Source: Alkalicoccobacillus gibsonii (GTDB lineage Bacteria > Bacillota > Bacilli > Bacillales > Bacillaceae_D). Taken from it: a stretch of 64,000 nt of DNA. The notes under the pieces are model-generated. The model was not told where the DNA came from. It did not search any database and saw nothing but the letters and a program-made list of their open reading frames with translations. The translations under genes and the position numbers were made by a program. Position 1 is the first letter of the stretch. Each line of letters starts with the position of its first letter. Shown here one piece after another: positions 53,738-62,833 of the stretch. The DNA is taken from contig NZ_JAEUZA010000004.1 of assembly GCF_016798245.1 (NCBI RefSeq), forward strand, positions 62,001 through 126,000, written 5' to 3'.

Positions 53738-54889
53738 ATGATTTATTTAGATAACAGTGCAACAACCGCTCCAAATGAAGAGGTTTTGAAAACATATCTA
53801 ACGGTGTCCAAGCAATTCTTCGGAAATGCCTCATCTCTTCATCGACTAGGTGTTGAATCTGAAAAAGTGCTTAACCGGTCTCGGGCATTGATGGCTGAGT
53901 TACTTGAAGTGGCACCGTCTTCGATTCTATTTACAGCGAGCGGAACAGAAAGCAATAACTTGGCGATTAAAGGAACGCTTTTATCTTCCTTTCAAAAGGG
54001 AACCCATCTCATCACAACAGCTAGCGAACATGCTTCCGTTAATGAAACATTTAAATGGCTTGAAACAAATGGTTATCACGTGACGTATCTGCCTGTTGAT
54101 GAATATGGTTGCCTTTCTATGAAAGAGCTGGAGCAAGCTATTACAAAGGAAACGTCCTTAGTATCAATTAGTCATGTGAATAATGAAACAGGTACGATTC
54201 AGCCTGTGGAGGAAATTGGTGCATTACTAGCGGGTTACCCACAAGTGCGGTTTCATGTTGATCATGTTCAAGGAGCTGGTAAGGTTCCATTATCCATTAA
54301 AAAAGCTAAAATTGACCTTTTAACCATGTCAGCTCATAAGTTCCATGGCTTAAAAGGTACAGCTATCCTTTACATTCGACCAAATCTTCAATTAACCCCA
54401 TTGCTTCACGGCGGTGATCAAGAGTTTGGTTATAGAGGCGGAACCGAACATGTAGCAGGAGCCGCAGCGATGGCGAAAGCATATAAAATGGAGCTTGAGA
54501 GGTTAAAAAATGAAAAGCAGAAGCTTCCAAGACTTCGTAAACGTCTAGTGGATTATGCGAACGCATCTAATGCACTGGTTTTAAATTCCGACCCTGAGCA
54601 AGGTGCGCCACATATTATTAATTTTTCAGCACCCGGTTATAAGCCTGAGGTCATTATCCAAGAGCTTGCTGAACAAGAGATCTATGTGTCAACACAGTCG
54701 GCATGTTCCTCTAAACAGCTTGAACCAAGTAGAGTTTTACTAGCGATGGGAAAAACAGAGGAAATAGCAAGCAGCGCCATCCGTATTAGCTTGTCTTATG
54801 AATCAACTGATCAAGAGATAGACGTATTTATATCGGCAATGGATACACTCCTGCCTAGAATTAGAAAAGTGGTGAAAGAACGAGTATGA
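53738..54889 (+). CDS. nifZ: cysteine desulfurase (NifZ/IscS type) paired with ThiI
   Basis: PLP enzyme that takes sulfur from cysteine as a persulfide and hands it to ThiI for 4-thiouridine in tRNA. The 383-residue protein has the PLP lysine K201 in SAHKFHG and the persulfide cysteine C323 in [11 protein letters not shown], with the start [15 protein letters not shown] at 53738 with AAAGGAG ten bases upstream; the ATG at 53729 is too close to that site. Overlaps thiI by four bases. In B. subtilis the dedicated partner of ThiI in this place is NifZ. Confidence 0.93.
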   Translation: MIYLDNSATTAPNEEVLKTYLTVSKQFFGNASSLHRLGVESEKVLNRSRALMAELLEVAPSSILFTASGTESNNLAIKGTLLSSFQKGTHLITTASEHASVNETFKWLETNGYHVTYLPVDEYGCLSMKELEQAITKETSLVSISHVNNETGTIQPVEEIGALLAGYPQVRFHVDHVQGAGKVPLSIKKAKIDLLTMSAHKFHGLKGTAILYIRPNLQLTPLLHGGDQEFGYRGGTEHVAGAAAMAKAYKMELERLKNEKQKLPRLRKRLVDYANASNALVLNSDPEQGAPHIINFSAPGYKPEVIIQELAEQEIYVSTQSACSSKQLEPSRVLLAMGKTEEIASSAIRISLSYESTDQEIDVFISAMDTLLPRIRKVVKERV

Positions 54890-56091
54890 AGTATGATCAT
54901 GTTTTAATACGTTATGGAGAATTAGCGTTAAAAGGGAAAAATCGTGTCGCTTTTGAGAAGCAGCTCCTTTCAAATATCCGACAAGTACTAAAGTCTATAC
55001 AAGGCATTAAGGTCAAACGCACATTTGGTCGAATCATTATTGAATTAAATGGGGCAGAACCAGCACCTATTGTTGAATTATTAAAAGATATCTTCGGCAT
55101 TCATTCATTTAGCTTGGCAATACGTGTTGATCATGTCGTTGAGGATATGCAAAAAGCCGCATTAAAAGCGGTACAGGAATCAGAAGGCACCATCCGCACG
55201 TTTAAAATTGTCACACGTCGTGCGTATAAGCCATTTCCCGTTGATTCACAAACGTTGAATCACAAAATTGGTGGGTATGTACTAGCAAATACTGAGCACT
55301 TAACGGTTGATGTTCATCATCCGGATGCAACCATTCATGTAGAGGTCAGAGAGACGGCTGCATACATTACAACCAGTTCGTTTAAAGGGGCTGGAGGATT
55401 GCCGGCAGGGACAAGCGGCAAGTTATTGTTGATGCTTTCTGGTGGGATTGATAGCCCGGTTGCAGGTTACTTAGCGATGAAACGCGGCGCTGATCTTGAA
55501 GCCATCCACTTTCATAGTCCACCGTACACAAGTGAGCGTGCAAAGCAAAAGGTCATGGACTTAGCGAAACGGTTAAATTCGTTTGGAGGCAATATCAAAC
55601 TTCATATTGTGCCGTTTACGGATGTCCAAACTCATATTCGCGATGAAGCTCCAAGCAATTTTCAAATGACGATTATGCGACGAATGATGATGCGTATCGC
55701 GACAAAGGTAGCAGAAGAAAAAGAATTCCTTGGAATCGCAACGGGTGATAGCTTAGGCCAGGTGGCAAGTCAAACATTGCACAGTATTCATACCATTAAC
55801 GAAGTGACGAACTATCCCGTGATTCGCCCATTGATAACAATGGATAAGCTTGAAGTCATGGATATGGCAAAGAAAATCGGCACATATGAAACATCGATTT
55901 TGCCATATGAAGATTGCTGTACCATCTTTTTACCTTCAGATTCAAAAACAAAGCCTTCACGTAAGCATGCGAATAAGTTCGAACAGTACATTAAGGTTGA
56001 GGAACATGTAGCGCGTGCTGTAGAAGGAATAGAGACCATAGATCTAACAAACTTAAACGACGTGGAACAAGCCATTGAAGATTTATTTTAA
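54886..56091 (+). CDS. thiI: tRNA 4-thiouridine synthetase ThiI
   Basis: Adenylates and thiolates U8 of tRNA. The 401-residue protein has an N-terminal ferredoxin-like region, a THUMP domain (about 60-165) and a PP-loop ATP pyrophosphatase (SGGIDS, 185-190), with the conserved [16 protein letters not shown] later. The C-terminal rhodanese domain of E. coli ThiI is absent, as is normal in bacilli, where the desulfurase transfers sulfur directly. Translationally coupled to the desulfurase. Confidence 0.96.
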   Translation: MKYDHVLIRYGELALKGKNRVAFEKQLLSNIRQVLKSIQGIKVKRTFGRIIIELNGAEPAPIVELLKDIFGIHSFSLAIRVDHVVEDMQKAALKAVQESEGTIRTFKIVTRRAYKPFPVDSQTLNHKIGGYVLANTEHLTVDVHHPDATIHVEVRETAAYITTSSFKGAGGLPAGTSGKLLLMLSGGIDSPVAGYLAMKRGADLEAIHFHSPPYTSERAKQKVMDLAKRLNSFGGNIKLHIVPFTDVQTHIRDEAPSNFQMTIMRRMMMRIATKVAEEKEFLGIATGDSLGQVASQTLHSIHTINEVTNYPVIRPLITMDKLEVMDMAKKIGTYETSILPYEDCCTIFLPSDSKTKPSRKHANKFEQYIKVEEHVARAVEGIETIDLTNLNDVEQAIEDLF

Positions 56092-56118
56092 TTAATAAAT
56101 TTTACCAAATTTATTTTT

Positions 56119-56147
56119 GCATGTTTCTCCTCTCTCGGGTCATTCTA
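56119..56147 (+). promoter_or_regulatory. sigma-G promoter of the SASP gene
   Basis: GCATG (56119-56123), 17-base spacer, CATTCTA (56141-56147): a good match to the forespore sigma-G consensus, 26 bases before the ATG of a spore protein gene. Confidence 0.78.
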
Positions 56148-56172
56148 TAATTACCGAGGGAGGTGAAACAAC

Positions 56173-56376
56173 ATGGCAGACAACAAAAGTTCAAACGATC
56201 TTTTAGTACCTGGAGTACAACAAGCTCTTGACCAAATGAAGTACGAAATCGCTTCTGAATTTGGTGTTCAACTTGGAGCTGATACTACAGCACGTGCTAA
56301 CGGTTCTGTAGGTGGAGAGATCACTAAACGTCTTGTACAAGCGGCTGAAAAGCAACTTGGTGGCGGAAGCTATTAA
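56173..56376 (+). CDS. sspA: alpha/beta-type small acid-soluble spore protein
   Basis: Binds and protects spore DNA. The 67-residue protein has both family motifs: [31 protein letters not shown], with the GPR protease cleavage site EIASEFGV, and the N-terminal [27 protein letters not shown] sigma-G promoter lies upstream and a terminator downstream. By position (after thiI) it corresponds to sspA; other alpha/beta paralogues are expected elsewhere. Confidence 0.95.
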   Translation: MADNKSSNDLLVPGVQQALDQMKYEIASEFGVQLGADTTARANGSVGGEITKRLVQAAEKQLGGGSY

Positions 56377-56395
56377 TTTCATACGTATTGGATTC

Positions 56396-56426
56396 GAGGG
56401 GAAGCATTGAGCTTCCTCTCTTTCGT
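56396..56426 (+). terminator. terminator of the SASP gene
   Basis: Ten-base arms (GAGgGGAAGC / GCTTCCtCTC) with a 5-base loop, then TTTC. Confidence 0.7.
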
Positions 56427-56508
56427 TGTGGACAAAAATATTGCCGAACAGGAATGTTTCTGTCACGATAGAAAGACGTAGGCAACATTACACGAAGGGA
56501 AGATTACG

Positions 56509-58110
56509 ATGGGGACTCTTTGGCAAAATGGAACGTTTTTTACGCTTGGTGATCAAAACGAAACAGTTGAAGCGGTTTATGTTGTAGATGGAAGAATTGC
56601 AGCGATGGGAGCAAAAGAACAGTTACTTGAACAATTTAAAGAGAGTATTACAGAGATCAAGGATGTAGCAGGAGGTTATGTATATCCAGGGTTTGTTGAT
56701 AGTCACTTACATATGATTGGTCATGGAGAAAAACTGCTGAGGCTTGATTTGTCACAAGCAACCTCCTCTCTTGAAATGGAACAATGGCTAACTAAAAAAG
56801 CTCAGGCAAATGAAGATGAAAAATGGGTCATTGCTGAAGGCTGGAACGAATATAATTTTCCAGATGAAAAAATATTTACGCGATATGAATTAGATAAAAT
56901 GAGTCCACACAAACCATTATATGCGTCTAGAGTATGTCGTCACGCAGCCTTAGTTAACTCGGAAGCTCTTATGCTTGCTGGAATTACAAAAGAAACACCG
57001 AATCCTCAAGGTGGAGTGATCGAGCGCGATGAACAAGGTGAACCGACCGGGTACTTAATGGATACGGCAGTTGATCTCATTAAAGAGGTGATGCCTCCTG
57101 TAGATCGCAAGTATGTCTATCAAGCCTTAAAGCTCTCCGTTCAAGACTTGCTCGCTCACGGAATTACTGGTGGACATACAGAAGATATGAACTATTATAA
57201 TGGATTTTCTGAAACCTTAGATGTGTTTCAATCGTTAATACATAAGGAAGGGTTTCGCTTTAGGACTAATTTTCTCATTCACCACGAGCAAATGGATGCG
57301 ATGAAAAAAAGCGGGTATGGTTCGGGCAAGCTCACGGATTATCTTGAAATTGGGTCGATGAAAATTTTTGCCGATGGTGCATTAGGAGGCCGTACAGCAA
57401 GACTTTCAGAGCCATATTCAGATGATCCTGAAAACTATGGCGTGTTTATGCATTCTGAAGATGCATTTAAAGAGCTTGTTCAAAAAGCGAGAGATTACCA
57501 AATGCCAGTAGCTGTGCACGTCATAGGAGATGCAGCACTCGAACAAGCCCTTGACGCACTTGAGGAATGTCCGCCGGTAGAAGGACGTGATCGTTTGATC
57601 CACTTACAAGTTGCACGTCCTGAACTCATTGAACGGATCAAGCCATTAAAAGTCATTCTCGACCTGCAGCCACGTTTTGTCGTAACGGACTTTCCTTGGG
57701 TAGAAGACCGGTTAGGCTCTGAACGACTCGCTTCGTCATTTGCATGGAAAACGTTATTAGATGAAGGGTTGCACTGTGCTGGTGGATCGGATGCTCCTAT
57801 TGAACCGCCTGGACCATTACTAGGGATGCATGCTGCCTTAACTCGACGCCATCCTGATGATAAAGTGCATGAAGGGTATTTGCCTGAACAGAAATTAAGT
57901 CGATATGAAGCCGTCCAGTTATTCACATCGGGAAGTGCGTATGCTACTGGAATGGAAGAAAGACGGGGGAAAATCGCATTAGGATTTGATGCGGATTTTA
58001 CTGTGTTATCTCATAATTTATTTACATGTGACATTGAAGAGTACTTAACAGCGGATGTGTTAATGACGATTGTAGATAACACGGTGATGTATGAAAAAGA
58101 AGCTCGGTAA
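56509..58110 (+). CDS. ytcJ: amidohydrolase family 3 protein (YtcJ-like)
   Basis: A 533-residue metal-dependent amidohydrolase. It has the N-terminal metal motif HxH in GFVDSHLHMIGHG near residue 66, a MKIFADGALGGRTARLSEPY catalytic segment, VHVIGDAA and the GGSDAPIEPP metal-binding aspartate near residue 425. It probably cleaves a small amide or formamide bond; the substrate is unknown. It is not secreted. RBS AAGGGAAG. Same place in B. subtilis as ytcJ. Confidence 0.88.
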   Translation: MGTLWQNGTFFTLGDQNETVEAVYVVDGRIAAMGAKEQLLEQFKESITEIKDVAGGYVYPGFVDSHLHMIGHGEKLLRLDLSQATSSLEMEQWLTKKAQANEDEKWVIAEGWNEYNFPDEKIFTRYELDKMSPHKPLYASRVCRHAALVNSEALMLAGITKETPNPQGGVIERDEQGEPTGYLMDTAVDLIKEVMPPVDRKYVYQALKLSVQDLLAHGITGGHTEDMNYYNGFSETLDVFQSLIHKEGFRFRTNFLIHHEQMDAMKKSGYGSGKLTDYLEIGSMKIFADGALGGRTARLSEPYSDDPENYGVFMHSEDAFKELVQKARDYQMPVAVHVIGDAALEQALDALEECPPVEGRDRLIHLQVARPELIERIKPLKVILDLQPRFVVTDFPWVEDRLGSERLASSFAWKTLLDEGLHCAGGSDAPIEPPGPLLGMHAALTRRHPDDKVHEGYLPEQKLSRYEAVQLFTSGSAYATGMEERRGKIALGFDADFTVLSHNLFTCDIEEYLTADVLMTIVDNTVMYEKEAR

Positions 58111-58164
58111 ACTGGTTTTTTATGGTATAGTGATAGGTGATTTAAATTGCTTTAAAGGAGTGGA

Positions 58165-59151
58165 ATGATGAACTGGAAACGTTGGACAGCTTTAGCGGTC
58201 GTAGTAGGATTACTAATTATCTCAACCATTACAAATCTTGCAGTCGGTTTTGCGAACTTAGACTTGGATGAGTACACTGGCTCCGAATTTGGAGAGGAAG
58301 TGATTCAACCAGGAACAAGTGGAAAAATTGTTGTCTTAAATTTAGATGGGGTTATTCAAGATTTAGGAGCTCAATCCATTTTTGATACTGGTATGTATGA
58401 TCATCAGGCATTCCTTACTCAAATTGAAAATGCAAGCAATGATGATGAAGTCGACGGCATCATTATCCGAGTGAATACTCCAGGTGGTGGGGTACTCGAA
58501 AGTGCTGAAATCTATGAAAAGATTGTCGAAGCGAAGGAAGAGCATGATAAAACCGTGTACATATCAATGGGTGGAATGGCAGCCTCAGGTGGGTATTATA
58601 TTGCAGCTCCAGCTGACAAAATTGTTGCCAATCCTAATACCATAACAGGGTCGATCGGAGTCATTATGGAATCCATAAACTTCGCAGAGCTAGCAGAAAA
58701 TTATGGAGTGAAATTTAATACGATTAAGAGCGGTCCATATAAAGATATTATGTCTCCATATAAAGAAATGACAGATGAAGAACGTGAGATCCTTCAATCA
58801 TTTGTTGATGAGTCCTACGATGAATTTGTTCGAATTATTTCAGAAGGACGAGGCATGGATGAAGAAACCGTTCGAAGCGTTGGGGATGGTCGAATTTATA
58901 GTGGAAAACAAGCACTAGAGAACGGCCTTGTAGATGAACTTGGCAGTCTTGATGACACCATTGAGCTATTAAGTGAAGATTTAGGTGGCGGAACCTACCA
59001 AGTTGTGAGCTACAATTACTCGATGGGTCTTTATAATTTCCTTGGATTAACGGCTCACAAAATGTTTGGTCAGGATCCAGAGATTACAATGCTGCAAAAA
59101 CTTATTTTTGAAAATCGTGCGCCGTCTTTAAAATATTTATACGCTGAATAG
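58165..59151 (+). CDS. sppA: signal peptide peptidase SppA
   Basis: Membrane-anchored S49 serine peptidase that degrades cleaved signal peptides; in B. subtilis it also helps resistance to lantibiotics. The 328-residue protein has an N-terminal membrane segment (ALAVVVGLLIISTITNLAV), the nucleophile S141 in GGMAASGGYYIA and the general base K193 in SGPYKDIM. Two ATGs in tandem (58165, 58168) follow AAAGGAG. The RDD gene follows after 15 bases. Confidence 0.95.
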   Translation: MMNWKRWTALAVVVGLLIISTITNLAVGFANLDLDEYTGSEFGEEVIQPGTSGKIVVLNLDGVIQDLGAQSIFDTGMYDHQAFLTQIENASNDDEVDGIIIRVNTPGGGVLESAEIYEKIVEAKEEHDKTVYISMGGMAASGGYYIAAPADKIVANPNTITGSIGVIMESINFAELAENYGVKFNTIKSGPYKDIMSPYKEMTDEEREILQSFVDESYDEFVRIISEGRGMDEETVRSVGDGRIYSGKQALENGLVDELGSLDDTIELLSEDLGGGTYQVVSYNYSMGLYNFLGLTAHKMFGQDPEITMLQKLIFENRAPSLKYLYAE

Positions 59152-59166
59152 GAAGGGGAGTTTCTT

Positions 59167-59754
59167 ATGATGAATCAACACGCGTCAACTCCTCTTTCTC
59201 GCTCAAGGAGGGCTCGCTTAAAGAAAAATCAGGAACCCATTCAAACGGATGAGCTGCACTTAGAGAGCCAGCAACCACAGGCAAACGAATCAACAGTCAT
59301 TCAAAAAGAAGAAGCGACCGTGCAATATGCTGGATTTTGGGTTAGGTTCTGGGCATTCCTGCTTGACCAGGTTGTACTATTATCATTAAATAGTATCCTT
59401 ATTAACTGGTGGTTTACTTTCTTAGGCGAAGGAGTCAGAAGCATTGGTCCGTTTGCGACATTAACATTTGTGCATGCCATAACGTTCTTTATCTACTATG
59501 CACTTATGACCAAATTTATAGGCAAAACCGTGGGGAAAATGGTTCTTGGGATAAAGGTTGTTTCAGACAATGGTCAGCCTTTAAGCTGGAAGCAAATGAT
59601 CTTTCGCGAAGGAATCGGTCGATTATTTTATCACCTTCAAATCTTTACCTTACCGATTTTCTTAATTCTTTACTTGTTTGTTGCGTTTGTTCCAACGAAA
59701 CGGGGACTTCATGATCTCGTAGCGGATACAAGCGTCATTCATGACAAGAAATAA
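59167..59754 (+). CDS. yteJ: RDD family membrane protein YteJ
   Basis: A 195-residue protein: a charged cytosolic N-terminus (~55 residues) and an RDD domain with three membrane segments (AGFWVRFWAFLLDQVVLL; ATLTFVHAITFFIYYALM; LPIFLILYLFVAFVPTKRGLHDLVADT). In B. subtilis YteJ works with SppA and inhibits it, and the two genes are adjacent here too. It ends in a terminator. Confidence 0.9.
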   Translation: MMNQHASTPLSRSRRARLKKNQEPIQTDELHLESQQPQANESTVIQKEEATVQYAGFWVRFWAFLLDQVVLLSLNSILINWWFTFLGEGVRSIGPFATLTFVHAITFFIYYALMTKFIGKTVGKMVLGIKVVSDNGQPLSWKQMIFREGIGRLFYHLQIFTLPIFLILYLFVAFVPTKRGLHDLVADTSVIHDKK

Positions 59755-59760
59755 GTCACC

Positions 59761-59792
59761 ATAACCTGTCCATTTTGGGCAGGTTATTTTTG
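59761..59792 (+). terminator. terminator of sppA-yteJ
   Basis: Eleven-base arms (ATAACCTGtCC / GGgCAGGTTAT) around five bases, then TTTTT. Confidence 0.85.
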
Positions 59793-59832
59793 GTTATAAC
59801 GGACACAATAAGAGCCTGAAAGGAGCGAAATC

Positions 59833-60462
59833 ATGATCTGGATTGGGATTTTATTAACCATCACTTCTCTTATAATTTGGTTGTGCTTTTTAAAGATTAA
59901 CGTAAGCTTAGATTACTCCTTTATTGATCAGAAACAATCGCTACAATGTACATTCACAGTCCTCGCCCTTCGAATCTACACATATGAATTACCAGATGAT
60001 CGTAAGACGGCTAGTGTTGTAAAAACGGAACCCGAACAAAGTGATAGTCAAGAAACAACAAAGAAAAAAACACTTAGTCTCCTTAATCTGTTAGCGGTTT
60101 TTCAAAAGATCAAGGAATGGGAAGGCTATCTCCTTAGCTTTCATACATTGATTCGAGCAAGGTTCAAACACATCTATATACATAAACTGAAATGGCAAAC
60201 AGAGTGTGGAGTAGGAGATGCCATGGTCACAGCCCAAACAATCGGTTATTTATGGACGATTAAATCACTGCTTGTAGGTCTCCTTAATCTATACGTAACA
60301 TTCCCTCGTTTACCGGAACTTCAGATTGCTCCGTTGTACCGGTCACCAGGGACGCACACTCATGTACAGTGCATGTTTTCCTTTCGGATCGGACATGCTA
60401 TTCGAGCAGGACTATCGGTTTTATGGCATTGGAGAAAACGTCCAATGGCCGAGTCAAACTAA
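59833..60462 (+). CDS. ytfI: DUF2953 family protein YtfI
   Basis: A 209-residue protein with an N-terminal membrane segment (IWIGILLTITSLIIWLCFLKI) and a DUF2953 domain (about 90-200, KHIYIHKLKWQTECGVGDAMVTAQTIGYLWTI). It is regularly paired with ytfJ/gerW in spore formers and expressed in the forespore in B. subtilis. Biochemical function is unknown. RBS AAAGGAGCG. ytfJ follows after 27 bases. Confidence 0.87.
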   Translation: MIWIGILLTITSLIIWLCFLKINVSLDYSFIDQKQSLQCTFTVLALRIYTYELPDDRKTASVVKTEPEQSDSQETTKKKTLSLLNLLAVFQKIKEWEGYLLSFHTLIRARFKHIYIHKLKWQTECGVGDAMVTAQTIGYLWTIKSLLVGLLNLYVTFPRLPELQIAPLYRSPGTHTHVQCMFSFRIGHAIRAGLSVLWHWRKRPMAESN

Positions 60463-60489
60463 AAGATAAGAAATAAAGGAGGATACATC

Positions 60490-60915
60490 ATGTCAGATCA
60501 CCCAATTCAAGGCTTAATGAAAACAGCCATGGAAAACTTAAAAGAAATGGTCGATGTTAATACAATTGTAGGGGACCCTGTTGAAACACCTGACGGAAGC
60601 GTTATTATGCCTGTTTCTAAAGTAGGATTCGGTTTCGCGGCAGGTGGTAGTGAATTCATTATTGAACATAAAGGTCAACAGTCACCTGAGCACACACACC
60701 CGTTTGGAGGAGGAAGTGGTGGTGGAGTTTCAATTACACCTATTGCTTTCTTAGTTGTTGGAAAGTCTGGTATTAAGATGATTCATTTAGACAGCCAAAC
60801 TCACCTTTATGAAAGACTTCTTGATCTAGCTCCACAGGTTGCTGAAAAAATTCAAAGCATGCTTCGAACTTCTTCTCATGAAAAAGGAAGAGATCCTGAA
60901 CATCCACCAATCTAA
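60490..60915 (+). CDS. ytfJ: spore germination protein GerW/YtfJ
   Basis: A 141-residue protein of the sporulation GerW family, with VDVNTIVGDPVETPDGSVIMPVSKVGFGFAAGGSE at the N-terminus and the glycine-rich GGGSGGGVSITPIAFLVVG segment. In B. subtilis GerW is a forespore (sigma-F) protein needed for normal germination with alanine. RBS AAAGGAGG. Forms a pair with ytfI. Confidence 0.93.
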   Translation: MSDHPIQGLMKTAMENLKEMVDVNTIVGDPVETPDGSVIMPVSKVGFGFAAGGSEFIIEHKGQQSPEHTHPFGGGSGGGVSITPIAFLVVGKSGIKMIHLDSQTHLYERLLDLAPQVAEKIQSMLRTSSHEKGRDPEHPPI

Positions 60916-60931
60916 AACTTGCCCACATTCC

Positions 60932-60961
60932 TTGCTAGTCCTCTCCTTCATAAAGTATGAT
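60932..60961 (+). promoter_or_regulatory. sigma-A promoter of tpx
   Basis: TTGCTA (60932-60937), 18-base spacer, TATGAT (60956-60961), 39 bases before the ATG. Confidence 0.55.
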
Positions 60962-61000
60962 ATAGATTGAGGAAACGCAATCTAAGGAGGAACTAAAGAC

Positions 61001-61501
61001 ATGGCAACTATTACATTTAAAGACAATCCAATGACGATTTTAGGAACAGAAGTAGAAATGGGCCAAAAAGCTCCTGATTTTTCCGTTTTAGCAAACGATC
61101 TATCTGAATATCGGCTAGCAGACGCGAAGGAAAGTGTAAAGCTTATTAGTGTCATTCCTTCTATTGACACGGGTGTGTGCGATGCACAAACACGTCGTTT
61201 TAACGAAGAGGCTGGTTCCATTGATAACGTAGAGGTACTAACAATTAGTGTTGATCTACCATTTGCACAAAAGCGCTGGTGTGCAGCATCAGGACTTGAG
61301 CACGTACAAACTCTTTCTGACCACAAGGACCTTTCATTTGGTAAAGCATACGGTTTAGTGATGGAAGAGCTACGCTTACTCGCACGTGCAGTGTTTGTTA
61401 TTGATACGAATGGTACTCTTGTACATGCTGAGTACGTGTCAGAAGCAACAAACCACCCTGATTACGAAAAGGCAATTGCTGCTGCAAAAGAAGCTAAATA
61501 A
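61001..61501 (+). CDS. tpx: thiol peroxidase
   Basis: Thioredoxin-dependent lipid- and hydroperoxidase, 166 residues. The peroxidatic cysteine is C60 in [12 protein letters not shown] and the resolving cysteine C94 in [11 protein letters not shown], so it is an atypical two-Cys enzyme. RBS AAGGAGG. Single-gene unit with promoter and terminator. Confidence 0.97.
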   Translation: MATITFKDNPMTILGTEVEMGQKAPDFSVLANDLSEYRLADAKESVKLISVIPSIDTGVCDAQTRRFNEEAGSIDNVEVLTISVDLPFAQKRWCAASGLEHVQTLSDHKDLSFGKAYGLVMEELRLLARAVFVIDTNGTLVHAEYVSEATNHPDYEKAIAAAKEAK

Positions 61502-61510
61502 ATTTCTGGG

Positions 61511-61538
61511 ATCCCGCTGAATGGTCAGCGGGATTTTA
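61511..61538 (+). terminator. terminator of tpx
   Basis: Perfect ten-base arms ATCCCGCTGA / TCAGCGGGAT with a 4-base loop, then TTTATTG. Confidence 0.88.
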
Positions 61539-61567
61539 TTGTGTAAGGACAGAATCTCCTGTACAAT
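61539..61567 (+). promoter_or_regulatory. sigma-A promoter of ytxK
   Basis: TTGTGT (61539-61544), 17-base spacer, TACAAT (61562-61567), 42 bases before the TTG start. Confidence 0.6.
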
Positions 61568-61609
61568 AACGAACAGTGTCATAAACCGGAATAAGGAGTT
61601 GTACAAGCT

Positions 61610-62590
61610 TTGGCTACTTTAACATTTGATGAATTATATCGTTGTATAGATGAAGGGGCAATGCGAATCGAGAAACAAACAGATGTTACGTATCTTGAGG
61701 CGATTGCTAAAGTAGGAGAAATCATTTTTCAAGACCGAACGGGACAAGTTGATGAAATAGATGAAGAGCTTCTGCGCATACTAAGCCAGATAGATAGCGA
61801 ATCACTAGAGAGAGAAACTGTACGAAAAGTGTTTCAAATGTGCGTATTAAAAGGAATGAAAGGGGCAGTACAGCCACATCATTCTATGACGCCTGACGCG
61901 GTCAGTCTCTTTGCTTCATACTTGATTAATAAAGTCACGTCAAAACAAACGTCTCCTGTGCGTGTATTAGACCTAGCTGTAGGAACGGGAAACTTATTAA
62001 CGACGATTTTAAATCACTCTCCACTCAATATGGAGGCAAGTGGTTTTGAGGCAGATGAAACGCTTCTTCAAATTGCATACATGAATGCGAATCTTCAAAA
62101 GCACCAAATTGACCTATTCCACCAGGATAGTTTACAAGTAGCATTAGCACCTGGTGAGCTTGTTGTTACTGATTTGCCAATTGGGTATTACCCTAAGGAT
62201 GAGGTCGCTTCAACCTATGACCTTAAGGCTGAAGAAGGACACGCGTATATTCACCATCTAATGATTGAACAAGGTATTCGTTCTCTTCATCCAGGTGGTT
62301 ATGCCTTGTATCTTGTGCCAAACTTCCTATTTGAAAGTGATCAAGCTGAGTCTCTTCACGCCTATTTAAAAGAACATACAACAATTCTTGCTTTGCTACA
62401 ATTGCCTAAAACCATGTTTAATGAAAAGCAGCATGGTAAAAGCTTTTTACTTGTGCAAAAGAAAAGTGAGAAAACCATTGTGCCTAGACATGCGCTTCTA
62501 GCTGAACTTCCTTCCTTTGATAAAAAAGAAGCATTGGCAGATATGATGAAACAAATCAATAAATGGTTTGAAGAGGAATTAAAGCTGTAA
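61610..62590 (+). CDS. ytxK: YtxK, N6-DNA-methyltransferase-fold protein
   Basis: A 326-residue protein with the fold of type I N6-adenine methyltransferases: helical N-terminus (~100 residues), motif I DLAVGTGNLL near residue 117 and acidic motif II GFEADE. Motif IV, which must read (N/D)PP(Y/F), is TDLPIGYYP here, so methyl transfer to adenine is doubtful; SAM binding may remain. No restriction or specificity subunit is nearby. The start is TTG with AAGGAG about eleven bases upstream. Always next to ackA in bacilli. Confidence 0.88.
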   Translation: MATLTFDELYRCIDEGAMRIEKQTDVTYLEAIAKVGEIIFQDRTGQVDEIDEELLRILSQIDSESLERETVRKVFQMCVLKGMKGAVQPHHSMTPDAVSLFASYLINKVTSKQTSPVRVLDLAVGTGNLLTTILNHSPLNMEASGFEADETLLQIAYMNANLQKHQIDLFHQDSLQVALAPGELVVTDLPIGYYPKDEVASTYDLKAEEGHAYIHHLMIEQGIRSLHPGGYALYLVPNFLFESDQAESLHAYLKEHTTILALLQLPKTMFNEKQHGKSFLLVQKKSEKTIVPRHALLAELPSFDKKEALADMMKQINKWFEEELKL

Positions 62591-62833
62591 TACAACACAG
62601 AATATGTAGGATCCATGTGATAAAAAATGAAGCGCTTTAAAGACGTTTAAAAGGGCAAAATTAGCAATTACTAGAACAGTTTTCATAACAACGAAACGTG
62701 TTCAGAATTCACTGACTTTACTTTAAAATCGCCTGTAACACTTGAAATACAAGGATTTCGGTGCTTAAATATGATAAGAAGGACAACCTTATGATAAAGA
62801 GATAGGTGTCTAAAAAAGGAGTGGGCTTTTTTA
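62591..62833 (+). promoter_or_regulatory. ackA upstream region with a weak cre-like core
   Basis: A 243-base gap. It contains AAGCGCTT (62630-62637), the core of a cre, but the flanks fit poorly. B. subtilis ackA is activated by CcpA from an upstream cre, which makes this position interesting. No well-spaced promoter pair was found, and there is no terminator hairpin after ytxK, so read-through from ytxK is possible. Confidence 0.3.

Noticed and set aside
54886-56091. ThiI seems truncated, without the rhodanese domain
   Set aside because: Bacillus-type ThiI normally ends here and takes sulfur directly from the adjacent desulfurase.
57495-57926. 143-codon minus-strand frame inside ytcJ
   Set aside because: Shadow of a strongly conserved amidohydrolase; no RBS and low-complexity composition.
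62630-62637. AAGCGCTT upstream of ackA as a full cre
   Set aside because: Only the core fits; three or more flanking positions deviate on either strand. Kept as a low-confidence note only.
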